Source: Mycobacterium kyogaense
GTDB lineage: Bacteria; Actinomycetota; Actinomycetes; Mycobacteriales; Mycobacteriaceae
Length of the DNA: 64,000 nucleotides
NCBI RefSeq assembly: GCF_003254575.1
Contig: NZ_QJUA01000001.1
Coordinates: 124,001 to 188,000 of the forward strand
Direction: 5' to 3'
The position numbers and the translations under genes are program-made. The stretch's first letter is position 1. Every line of letters starts with the position of its first letter. Positions 45,274-52,063 of the stretch are shown here, one piece after another. The notes under the pieces are model-generated. The model had not been told where the DNA came from and ran no database searches. It saw only the letters and a list, made by a program, of their open reading frames with translations.

Positions 45274-46098
45274 ATGACTCAGGCCTGGGACGCGCTCGGC
45301 AGGGTACCGGCCGAGATCGCGGCACATCTCAGCGGCGAAGACGGACGTCATGGTGTCTCACCATTTCGCACCGCGACATTCCCGATGAGCTCGCCGATCA
45401 CTGAGCACGAACGACGCCGGGTTCGTCTCGACGGACGCCACTTCGCCGACGGGGCGCATCTCGAGTTGCCGGTCGAGGACATCCTGATCGTCGATGACTC
45501 GCGCCTCCAGCGCGACAACCTCGCGACCATCCTTGCCGACGAAACGGCGGCGCGGCCCGCCATGGCATGGAGTGTCGATTCACTGAGCGCCGCCGTCTCC
45601 ACACCGCCACGCATCGTGCTGCTCAATCTGTTGACACACCAGAGCATCTCGTTGCTGCATTGCGTACGGCAGATGTGCCCAACAGCCAAAGTCATTGTCA
45701 TTGGGGTCGACGATGACGATGAGGCCGTTGTGATCGCGTGCGCTGAGGCCGGCGTCGCTGCTTATCATCTGCGGTCCGAGTCTCTGAGTGAGCTGCGCAA
45801 TCTCATCGCCAAGGTCGCACACGGAGAGTATGTCTGCTCGCCACGGATATCGGCGATCCTGCTCAGGTACCTGTCAACCGTGGCATCCGAGCGGCGAACC
45901 GTTCCCGGTGATCCAGATCTGACCGCGCGCGAGATGCAGATCCTCCGAATGCTCGAACAAGGTCTGTCCAACAGGGACATCGCCGACGAGCTGTGCATCG
46001 CGGTGCACACGGTGAAGAACCACGTGCACAGCGTTCTCGGCAAGCTCGGTGTCCGTACGCGTGCTGAGGCGGCAGCCTTCTGTCGGTCACTCCGATGA
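45274..46098 (+). CDS. LuxR/NarL-type regulator 1 with atypical receiver domain
   Basis: A 274-residue DNA-binding protein. Residues 1-67 are a charged extension; 68-185 form a receiver-like domain with the acidic pair D74-D75 (I-L-I-V-D-D); 215-272 are a LuxR/GerE helix-turn-helix (L-T-A-R-E-M-Q-I-L, S-N-R-D-I-A-D-E-L, H-T-V-K-N-H-V). The phosphoacceptor Asp is Asn118 (V-L-L-N-L) and the conserved Lys is Arg167, so conventional phosphorylation is unlikely. Two paralogues follow in tandem, and no histidine kinase is encoded nearby. It probably controls the downstream polysaccharide operon and perhaps the other two regulators. ATG 45274 gives the full frame but a weak ribosome site. Confidence 0.82.
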   Translation: MTQAWDALGRVPAEIAAHLSGEDGRHGVSPFRTATFPMSSPITEHERRRVRLDGRHFADGAHLELPVEDILIVDDSRLQRDNLATILADETAARPAMAWSVDSLSAAVSTPPRIVLLNLLTHQSISLLHCVRQMCPTAKVIVIGVDDDDEAVVIACAEAGVAAYHLRSESLSELRNLIAKVAHGEYVCSPRISAILLRYLSTVASERRTVPGDPDLTAREMQILRMLEQGLSNRDIADELCIAVHTVKNHVHSVLGKLGVRTRAEAAAFCRSLR

Positions 46099-46114
46099 CC
46101 GTTTCAGATGTGGG

Positions 46115-46134
46115 ATCTAGACAGGTCTCTAGAT
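46115..46134. repeat. Short perfect inverted repeat after regulator 1
   Basis: ATCTAGA-N6-TCTAGAT, with 7-nt arms, lies between the regulator 1 stop and the conserved promoter module at 46136. It is AT-rich and has no following T-tract, so a DNA-binding site is more likely than a terminator. The two other copies of the promoter module have only a single CTAG or CCAG at this position. Confidence 0.4.
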
Positions 46135-46135
46135 G

Positions 46136-46185
46136 AAAGATCGCTCCAAAGAGCCATGTACGCGTGCCCCCTCGATGTCGATAGT
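46136..46185 (+). promoter_or_regulatory. Repeated promoter module, copy 1 (before regulator 2)
   Basis: The module reads AAA, then GCTC at the same offset, then CCATGTACG (46154-46162), a 17-nt spacer, and GATAGT (46180-46185). TGTACG would be the -35 and GATAGT the -10 hexamer. The same layout is found at 47366 and 48533. The conserved upstream half is a candidate binding site for the LuxR-like regulators. Confidence 0.6.
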
Positions 46186-46261
46186 TGACGTGCGGGGAGT
46201 CCGTTAACTCGAGTTCGTTGGCGTCGCCGGCTCTTCCCCGGAGCTGCTAGGGGGAGGTGGC

Positions 46262-46657
46262 ATGTCTGCCCGTCGGAACGACAAGCGTTGCTCGACAGCC
46301 GCATTACGTCCAGGGATGTGTCGCGGTGACAGCGGCGATCGGTCGGCGCGGTCACCAGCAGTGGCAGCGATGCCACCTCACGAACAGGTGCCGACCTCGG
46401 CGCCCGCCCAGTCGGCCATCCCCCGATCGGTCGACTCGCCGGGGTCGGCACCCTCTACGGGTGTGACTGCGCTGCGTTCGAGGCCGTCAGGGTCATCGGC
46501 CGATGATGCGGTAGTGCTCGCGCCGTCGACCCGTGTACTTCACATGTGGCTCGAGGAGTCATACAGCGCCGACATCGCATACGTAGGTGAGCTCGATTGC
46601 GCTCGGATTCAACAGAATCGCCGAGGAGTCGCTGGCCTGCATCTGCGATGGACATGA
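46262..46657 (+). CDS. Hypothetical protein coupled to regulator 2
   Basis: A 131-residue frame that begins at an ATG with a very strong ribosome site (GGGGGAGG, 46250-46257) and ends in a 4-nt ATGA overlap with regulator 2. The product is Arg/Ser/Ala/Pro-rich with a more ordered C-terminal third (H-M-W-L-E-E-S-Y-S-A-D-I-A-Y-V-G-E-L). I recognise no domain. The ribosome site and coupling favour a real gene; the biased composition and lack of any motif argue for caution. It may correspond to the N-terminal extensions that precede the receiver domain in regulators 1 and 3. Confidence 0.4.
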   Translation: MSARRNDKRCSTAALRPGMCRGDSGDRSARSPAVAAMPPHEQVPTSAPAQSAIPRSVDSPGSAPSTGVTALRSRPSGSSADDAVVLAPSTRVLHMWLEESYSADIAYVGELDCARIQQNRRGVAGLHLRWT

Positions 46658-47340
46658 CGGCCCCCGTGAGCAACGGTGACTCGCACGCAGGATTCCCGGG
46701 CAAGGTATTGATCGTTGACGATTGCGCGCTGTATCGCGAAGCGCTTGCTTCGGCGCTGATGTCGAATGGCATTGCGCGCGTCACCACCGCCTGGGACTTG
46801 CCCTCTCTGATGCATGCATTGGAATCCGCAGCCCCCCAGATGATTCTGCTCAACATGGCCACCGGCATGGGGCAGATGCTTCTGCGGGCAGTGTCACATG
46901 TGAACCCGGGCGTGCCCCTGGTCGCTGTCGCAACTCCCGAGGACGACGTGGAGGTGATCTCCGCGTGTGCCAAGGCAGGAGTGGCGGCCTACCACATGAA
47001 GATCGACTCGTTGGCCGACCTACTCGTGCTGATCCGGGTCGTCGCCCTGGGCAGGACCTGGTGTCCGCCACAAATCTCGGCAACGCTACTTCGACGGGTG
47101 TCCGCTGTCGCTGATTCGCGTCGAAGGACAACCAGGGATCCAGGACTCACTACACGCGAGATACAGGTCCTGCACATGCTGGAACTAGGCCGGTCGAACC
47201 AACAGATCGCTTTCGATCTGTCCATCGCGGTTCACACCGTGAAGAATCACGTGCACAGTCTGCTGACGAAGCTGGGGGTCAACACCCGCGCCGAGGCTGC
47301 TGCGGCATTCCACAAGCTGCGGGCGGACCACCGCGACTGA
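46654..47340 (+). CDS. LuxR/NarL-type regulator 2 with atypical receiver domain
   Basis: A 228-residue paralogue of regulator 1. The receiver-like domain starts almost at once (K-V-L-I-V-D-D, D22-D23), and the phosphoacceptor position is again Asn (N67, I-L-L-N-M-A); Lys116 is kept at the usual lysine position. The C-terminal LuxR HTH (L-T-T-R-E-I-Q-V-L, H-T-V-K-N-H-V-H-S-L-L) is intact. The ATG at 46654 is favoured by the ATGA overlap with the upstream frame; ATG 46648 and a TTG at 46597 are alternatives. The promoter module at 46136 lies upstream. Confidence 0.8.
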   Translation: MTAPVSNGDSHAGFPGKVLIVDDCALYREALASALMSNGIARVTTAWDLPSLMHALESAAPQMILLNMATGMGQMLLRAVSHVNPGVPLVAVATPEDDVEVISACAKAGVAAYHMKIDSLADLLVLIRVVALGRTWCPPQISATLLRRVSAVADSRRRTTRDPGLTTREIQVLHMLELGRSNQQIAFDLSIAVHTVKNHVHSLLTKLGVNTRAEAAAAFHKLRADHRD

Positions 47341-47365
47341 CGGAGGTCTGGCTCCCGGTCTAGTC

Positions 47366-47415
47366 AAAGTTGGCTCCGATGACCCATGTACGGCGGTTCT
47401 GCCGACCCCGATAGT
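47366..47415 (+). promoter_or_regulatory. Repeated promoter module, copy 2 (before regulator 3)
   Basis: AAA at 47366, GCTC at 47373-47376, CCATGTACG at 47384-47392, a 17-nt spacer and GATAGT at 47410-47415 repeat the layout of 46136-46185. It begins 26 nt after the regulator 2 stop and gives regulator 3 its own promoter. Confidence 0.6.
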
Positions 47416-47608
47416 GATGGTGGCAGAGGAGTTAGCTCTGCATCGCGTCCTCAGTGAATTGGCGAACGAGTCACCATGTGCCTTCGACTTTCTCGCGGTC
47501 GCGGTGACAGTACAGGTTTCCGTGGGGGAGGACCTTTGAAGACACAACGGCGCTCGGACGTGACCGCGGGATGGCGCATCCATCTCGAGTCGGATCGCGG
47601 GATCCGAC
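47416..47608 (+). other. Leader of regulator 3 with two short coupled reading frames
   Basis: Four nt after the -10 a GTG (47420) opens a 39-codon frame ending at 47539. Its TGA overlaps a TTG (47536) that follows a strong GGGGGAGG site and opens a 26-codon frame, which ends at 47616 and overlaps the regulator 3 ATG (47609) by 8 nt. The chain of overlaps suggests translational coupling from the transcript start through to the regulator. Peptide production is not shown. Confidence 0.35.
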
Positions 47609-48505
47609 ATGAATGAGCTCCCGCCCATCCGACCGCTGTTGTCGACCTGGCCGGGCGACGAGCTGGCGTCGTTCGACGGGGACCGTCGCAGAGCGGCCCA
47701 TGATTGGGTTCCGGTCAATGGACGTCCATCGGACAGAGAAATGACACTGCAGCATTCGAACGTCGAGTTCCTCGATCGGATAGTGCGGACGGCCGACGGC
47801 GTCCAAGCTCGTCCCAACGTAGTGAGCGCACTCGGGTCACCTCATGACGTCCGGGTCCTGATCGTCGACGACTGCGCACTCCATCGCGAGTGTCTGGCCG
47901 GCGTTCTCGTCGCGCAGCCGGGCGTGGTGGCGGTCGGCGTGGCGTCCGATCTGAATTCGATGGTCGCGGAAGTGCAAGCGACACTCCCGCACGTCATTCT
48001 GTTGAACATGGCGACGCGCGATAGCGCGATGTTGCTGAGGCAGGCATCGACATCGAGCCCGAACGTGCGCGTAATTGTCGTCGGTGTGTCCGAGGAGGAC
48101 GAATCGGGCATCGTCGCTTGCGCGGAGGCGGGTGCGGCGGGCTATCACCTGCGCGCAGAACCTCTCGACAACCTCCTTGTGTTGATACACCGAGTTGCTG
48201 CTGGCGAATCATTGTGTTCGCCAGCGGTATCGGGAATATTGCTCAGGCGGTTGTCAGCCCTGGCCTCACAGCGTCGGCATCCGACAACCAGGGAACTACC
48301 TCTGACTGCTCGGGAGATTCAGATCCTCAGGATGCTGGAGGCGGGACTTGCGAACCGTGACATCGCGGATCGGCTCTGTATAGCCGTCCATACTGTGAAG
48401 AATCACGTGCACAGCGTGCTGACCAAGCTCGGTGTCAGCAGTCGCGAAGAGGCTGCAGCGCTTGCGCGCAATATCGTTGCGGCCAGCAATGTCTCGCCGT
48501 ACTAG
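47609..48505 (+). CDS. LuxR/NarL-type regulator 3 with atypical receiver domain
   Basis: A 298-residue third paralogue. An 82-residue extension precedes the receiver-like domain (V-L-I-V-D-D, D87-D88); the phosphoacceptor position is Asn133 (I-L-L-N-M-A) and the conserved Lys is Arg182. The LuxR HTH at the C-terminus is complete (L-T-A-R-E-I-Q-I-L, N-R-D-I-A-D-R-L, H-T-V-K-N-H-V-H-S-V-L). It is closest to regulator 2 in the receiver part. It lies immediately before the promoter of the biosynthetic operon and is the best candidate for its direct activator. Confidence 0.82.
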   Translation: MNELPPIRPLLSTWPGDELASFDGDRRRAAHDWVPVNGRPSDREMTLQHSNVEFLDRIVRTADGVQARPNVVSALGSPHDVRVLIVDDCALHRECLAGVLVAQPGVVAVGVASDLNSMVAEVQATLPHVILLNMATRDSAMLLRQASTSSPNVRVIVVGVSEEDESGIVACAEAGAAGYHLRAEPLDNLLVLIHRVAAGESLCSPAVSGILLRRLSALASQRRHPTTRELPLTAREIQILRMLEAGLANRDIADRLCIAVHTVKNHVHSVLTKLGVSSREEAAALARNIVAASNVSPY

Positions 48506-48532
48506 ATCCCGATTCAGTCCCGGATCCAGTCC

Positions 48533-48583
48533 GAAAATCGCTCTCATGGTCCATGTACGAACGGTATCGGGGTCGTCAATAGT
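48533..48583 (+). promoter_or_regulatory. Repeated promoter module, copy 3 (before the biosynthetic operon)
   Basis: GCTC at 48540-48543, CCATGTACG at 48551-48559, an 18-nt spacer and AATAGT at 48578-48583 repeat the modules upstream of regulators 2 and 3. Exactly six nt after the -10 a GTG (48590) opens the 93-codon frame, consistent with leaderless initiation. This is the only obvious promoter for the following gene run of about 15 kb. Confidence 0.62.
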
Positions 48584-48589
48584 GATGAT

Positions 48590-48871
48590 GTGTTTGCGGG
48601 GGAATTCGAAAGTCGTTGCGACGCGGCGATGCAGATGGTGATTTGGCCGGCCCCGGGTGAGGCCATTGCGCTCCGGAACACAACACGTGGCGAAGTCAGT
48701 GACAGAAGTTCGGCTACCTCGATAGCGCTCGCGCAGAGGAACTTCGGATCTGTCTTCGATCACTGGGAGATCCATCGCGACGTGTCGACGCACGTTCGCC
48801 GGCTCAGGACGAGGAGATCGGTGATGCACGATATGGCCCGCAGTCTCGCCGATTCGGTGACAGTCAAATGA
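48590..48871 (+). CDS. Hypothetical protein at the head of the biosynthetic operon
   Basis: A 93-residue frame beginning with a GTG six nt after the -10 element (leaderless geometry) and ending in an ATGA overlap with the adenylation-domain gene. The product has no recognisable domain: an acidic N-terminus, a middle W-P-A-P-G-E-A-I-A-L segment and an Arg-rich stretch near residues 70-77. The overlap and the start geometry argue that it is translated and couples the operon's first enzyme to the transcript start. It may be a regulatory leader rather than a functional protein. Confidence 0.45.
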   Translation: MFAGEFESRCDAAMQMVIWPAPGEAIALRNTTRGEVSDRSSATSIALAQRNFGSVFDHWEIHRDVSTHVRRLRTRRSVMHDMARSLADSVTVK

Positions 48872-50460
48872 ATCCACAGCTGCAACGAGCGATCGAGTCA
48901 TCGGTCGAACGAAGCCTCGACATGTGGAAGGCGCTGTGTCACAGCGAGATGCCGACCGCACATGTCTCTGGGTGTGAAGCCGAGCACGTGGCAGACGTCA
49001 TCGACGACTTCGTTGCCGCGGCGCGCGACTGGCCACACCGTCCAGCGCTGGTGCACAACGGGACATCCATCACCTACCGGGAGCTCGAAGATCGGGTTCG
49101 ACTCGCGGCCCTACACGTTCACTCTGAGACGCCGCGGGTCACGAAAATGCCCGGACGCATCGGCGTGCTGGTATCACACGATCCCGCGGTGGCGCACCAG
49201 CTGTTGGGGGTGTTGCGGGCCCAAGCCACGTACTGCCCCATCGACGCCTCGCTACCGGCCGGGCGGGTGCAAGCGCTCACCACGGCCATGGGTGTCGACC
49301 GCCTGCTATCCGCACCGCAAGATCCCCGAGCAGACGTCGAGAACGGCCTCCCGGAGCTGCGCTGGCGTCCGAACGACGCCGCCTATGTTCTGTGCACCTC
49401 GGGCTCGACCGGCACGCCCAAACCCGTTGCGGTGTCGCGGTCTGCGCTGACCGTCACAGTGCGGGCACTGCGTTCGCTCTTCGCCCTCACTCCCGCGGAC
49501 CGTGTGTTGCAGTTCGCCTCGCTCGGCTGGGACACCTGCCTGGAGGAGATCCTGCCCGCCCTGACTGCTGGGTCGGCACTGGTCTTCGACGACGCTGCTC
49601 ACAGCGGTTCGTTCCCGGCCTTCGTGCGCATGCTCGCAGAGCAGGCGATCACCGTCGTGGATCTGCCCACGGCGTTCTGGCACGAACTCGTACTCTTCCT
49701 GCACGAGGAGCGGATCTCCTTCCCGGACAGCGTCCGGCTCGTGGTCATCGGCGGGGAGCGTGTCGATCCCACTCGTCTGGAGCAGTGGCGGGCTCTCGAT
49801 CTCCACGACGTCTGCCTGCTCAACACCTACGGGTGCACTGAGACGACGATGATCACGCACGCCGCACAACTCAGCGGACCGGGAACTGGACCCCCGAACG
49901 GTGCGCACCAGGAGGCGCCGATCGGTCGGCCACTCCCTCACGTGCGCGACCATGTCACCCTTGACGGTGAGCTGCTGGTGTCCGGACCTGGCTTGGCCAC
50001 CGGGTACCTCGACCTGCCCGAGTTGACTGCAACCTCGTTCACGGTCGCCGACCACGGGACGGGGCCGGCCCGCTGGTTCCACACCGGGGACCTCGTCCAC
50101 CGAGCCGGCGGGACGCTGTATTCGCTTGGGCGAGTGGACGAACAGCTCAAAGTACTCGGTGTTCGGGTCCATCCAGCGGAGGTCGAGGCGCAGCTGAACG
50201 CCCATCCGGCGGTCACCGGCGCCGTCGTCGTCGGTGAGAGGCTCCTGGGACGAACGTCATTGACGGCGTACGTGGTCGCGAGCCGACCCACCACCACCGC
50301 CGAACTGAAGGCATTCCTGCGCGAGCGCCTACCCGGGCAGTTCGTGCCTACGCGCGTGAATTTCGTCGCGGCGCTGGCGTACACCGCCAACGGCAAGGTC
50401 GACCGTGCGGCAACACGCCAAGCCCACGTCAACGGAAACAACCAAGGAGCAAATCGGTGA
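48868..50460 (+). CDS. Stand-alone NRPS-type adenylation enzyme, predicted beta-lysine activating
   Basis: A 530-residue free-standing adenylation domain that would activate an amino acid with ATP and load the carrier protein encoded next. Core motifs are present: C-T-S-G-S-T-G-T-P-K-P (176-186), N-T-Y-G-C-T-E (319-325), W-F-H-T-G-D-L (403-409), G-R-V-D-E-Q-L-K (421-428) and N-G-K-V-D-R with Lys510. Aligning by hand to GrsA, the pocket residues are D222, T223, E226, D265, V293, G295, T320, M328, I329, K510. I recall D-T-E-D-V-G-T-M-V-K as the published beta-lysine code, one residue different. The lysine 2,3-aminomutase homologue two genes downstream agrees. The stop overlaps the carrier-protein GTG. 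Confidence 0.82.
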   Translation: MNPQLQRAIESSVERSLDMWKALCHSEMPTAHVSGCEAEHVADVIDDFVAAARDWPHRPALVHNGTSITYRELEDRVRLAALHVHSETPRVTKMPGRIGVLVSHDPAVAHQLLGVLRAQATYCPIDASLPAGRVQALTTAMGVDRLLSAPQDPRADVENGLPELRWRPNDAAYVLCTSGSTGTPKPVAVSRSALTVTVRALRSLFALTPADRVLQFASLGWDTCLEEILPALTAGSALVFDDAAHSGSFPAFVRMLAEQAITVVDLPTAFWHELVLFLHEERISFPDSVRLVVIGGERVDPTRLEQWRALDLHDVCLLNTYGCTETTMITHAAQLSGPGTGPPNGAHQEAPIGRPLPHVRDHVTLDGELLVSGPGLATGYLDLPELTATSFTVADHGTGPARWFHTGDLVHRAGGTLYSLGRVDEQLKVLGVRVHPAEVEAQLNAHPAVTGAVVVGERLLGRTSLTAYVVASRPTTTAELKAFLRERLPGQFVPTRVNFVAALAYTANGKVDRAATRQAHVNGNNQGANR

Positions 50461-50678
50461 GTCCCGAACATATCGTCGAGATCTTCCGGCGGGTCCTGAA
50501 AACCACCGAGGTGGACGAACACTCCGACTTCTTCGAGCTCGGGGGTGACTCGTTGCTGGCAACCAGGGTACTGAGCGCGATCGCTCGCGACTTCGGGATG
50601 GAACTCGTGTACGACGATCTCGTCGAGAACCCCACGGCTACTGATCTATTCGATCTCGTTGCGGTGGTGGCGCCATGA
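50457..50678 (+). CDS. Stand-alone peptidyl/acyl carrier protein
   Basis: A 73-residue carrier protein with the phosphopantetheine attachment serine in E-L-G-G-D-S-L-L-A-T-R (about residue 29). It ends in the usual D-L-V-E-N-P-T-A-T-D-L-F-D helix. The GTG overlaps the adenylation gene's stop and its own stop overlaps the amine oxidase ATG, each by 4 nt, so the stoichiometry is probably coupled. It would carry the amino acid activated by the preceding enzyme as a thioester for oxidation or transfer. No condensation or thioesterase domain is encoded in the window. Confidence 0.87.
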   Translation: MSPEHIVEIFRRVLKTTEVDEHSDFFELGGDSLLATRVLSAIARDFGMELVYDDLVENPTATDLFDLVAVVAP

Positions 50679-52063
50679 TTGGGGCCAGCGCGCGTGTCGT
50701 CGTGGTCGGCGCCGGCCTCGCCGGCTTGATCGCGGCCCGCGACGTGGCCGCGTCAGGAGCCGAGGTCACCGTCCTGGAGGCCCGCGACCGGGTGGGTGGT
50801 CGCATGCGCGGTGTGCCGATGTCCTCGGGTGTCGTCGCCGACGGAGGCGCGGCCTACCTCGGACGACAGCACACCGAGCTGCTTCAGCTCGTCAACGATC
50901 ACCGCCTCGACCTGGTGTCCACTGGCATGAGCGGTGAGAGCACCTTCCTGATCGACGATCAACGCACGACTACTGCGAGCAGGGTGCCGCCACTGGACGC
51001 CGTCGCGCTCGGTGACCTGTTCGACCGTCTCGAAGATCTGGTCGAGACAGTCCGGCCGAATGCGCCGTGGCTGACACCCGACGCCGAGCGCCTCGACTGG
51101 CTTTCTGCGCAACGGTGGCTCGAGGACGGGATCGCGCGTCCAGACGCACACACCTTCTTTCCACTTTTCCTCGGCGAGATGATGGCCGCCGATCCCGCGG
51201 CGATCTCCGTACTGCACATGGCTTTTTACCTTCGATCCGGCGGAGGGCTCCGATACCTCAACGCTTTCGAGGGTGGGGCGCAGCAGTGGCGGATCGACGG
51301 TGGTGCCCACCTTCTCGCAGAGGAGCTGGCGGAGCAACTCGGTGATCGGGTGCACATGGATCAACCTGTCGCGGCTATCGATCAGGACGATCACGGTGTG
51401 GTCGTGCGTTGCGTCACCGACACCGCCCACCGGCAGTCTGAGTTCCGGGCTGATCGCGTGATCGTCGCAGTACCGCCACTACTCGCTCAGCGCATCGACT
51501 TCCGTCCGGGTCTGGGCACACCCCGGGCTACCTCCGCCACGGGACGCGGCTGCGCGATCAAAGTTCACCTGGGCTACCGGTCGCCTATCTGGCGTGAGGG
51601 CGGGCTCTCCGGGTGGTCGATGAGCACCAGCGGGCCGCTGCTGTCGACGGTCGATGACTCGCCTTCCGATGAGTCCGCGGGTGTGCTGACGGGGTTTGTC
51701 ACCGGAGCGGCAGCGTCTGCCTTCTCCGCGTTGTCGCCGGCCGGTCAGAAGGACGCGGTACTCGACCATGTCGCGCGACTCTTCCCGCAGCTTCCTCCAC
51801 CGGACACCTGCTCGGTAACCGACTGGATCGCCGAAAAGTACAGCAAGGGCTGCTACGCCGCGTTGTTCGGGCCGGGCGACTGGCTTCGCCTGGGACCGAC
51901 ACTCACCGAGCCGCACGGACGGATCCATTGGGCAGGCACGGAGACCAGCCTGGAGTACTTCGGCTTGATGGAAGGCGCGATCAGGTCGGGTCGACGCGCC
52001 GCGGCCGAAGTGATCGATGCGGCAGATGCCACAACCGACTCATCGAAGGTGCTGGTCCGATGA
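50675..52063 (+). CDS. Flavin-dependent amine oxidase
   Basis: A 462-residue flavin monoamine oxidase-family protein. The FAD-binding fold is clear: V-V-V-V-G-A-G-L-A-G-L at residues 8-18, E-A-R-D-R-V-G-G-R at 35-43, and the C-terminal W-A-G-T-E-T-S-L-E-Y-F-G-L-M-E-G-A-I segment. It probably oxidises a C-N bond; by context the substrate could be free or carrier-bound lysine or beta-lysine, or an amino sugar. No membrane or signal segment is seen. It overlaps both neighbours by 4 nt (ATGA), placing it firmly in the carrier-protein operon. Confidence 0.8.
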   Translation: MIGASARVVVVGAGLAGLIAARDVAASGAEVTVLEARDRVGGRMRGVPMSSGVVADGGAAYLGRQHTELLQLVNDHRLDLVSTGMSGESTFLIDDQRTTTASRVPPLDAVALGDLFDRLEDLVETVRPNAPWLTPDAERLDWLSAQRWLEDGIARPDAHTFFPLFLGEMMAADPAAISVLHMAFYLRSGGGLRYLNAFEGGAQQWRIDGGAHLLAEELAEQLGDRVHMDQPVAAIDQDDHGVVVRCVTDTAHRQSEFRADRVIVAVPPLLAQRIDFRPGLGTPRATSATGRGCAIKVHLGYRSPIWREGGLSGWSMSTSGPLLSTVDDSPSDESAGVLTGFVTGAAASAFSALSPAGQKDAVLDHVARLFPQLPPPDTCSVTDWIAEKYSKGCYAALFGPGDWLRLGPTLTEPHGRIHWAGTETSLEYFGLMEGAIRSGRRAAAEVIDAADATTDSSKVLVR

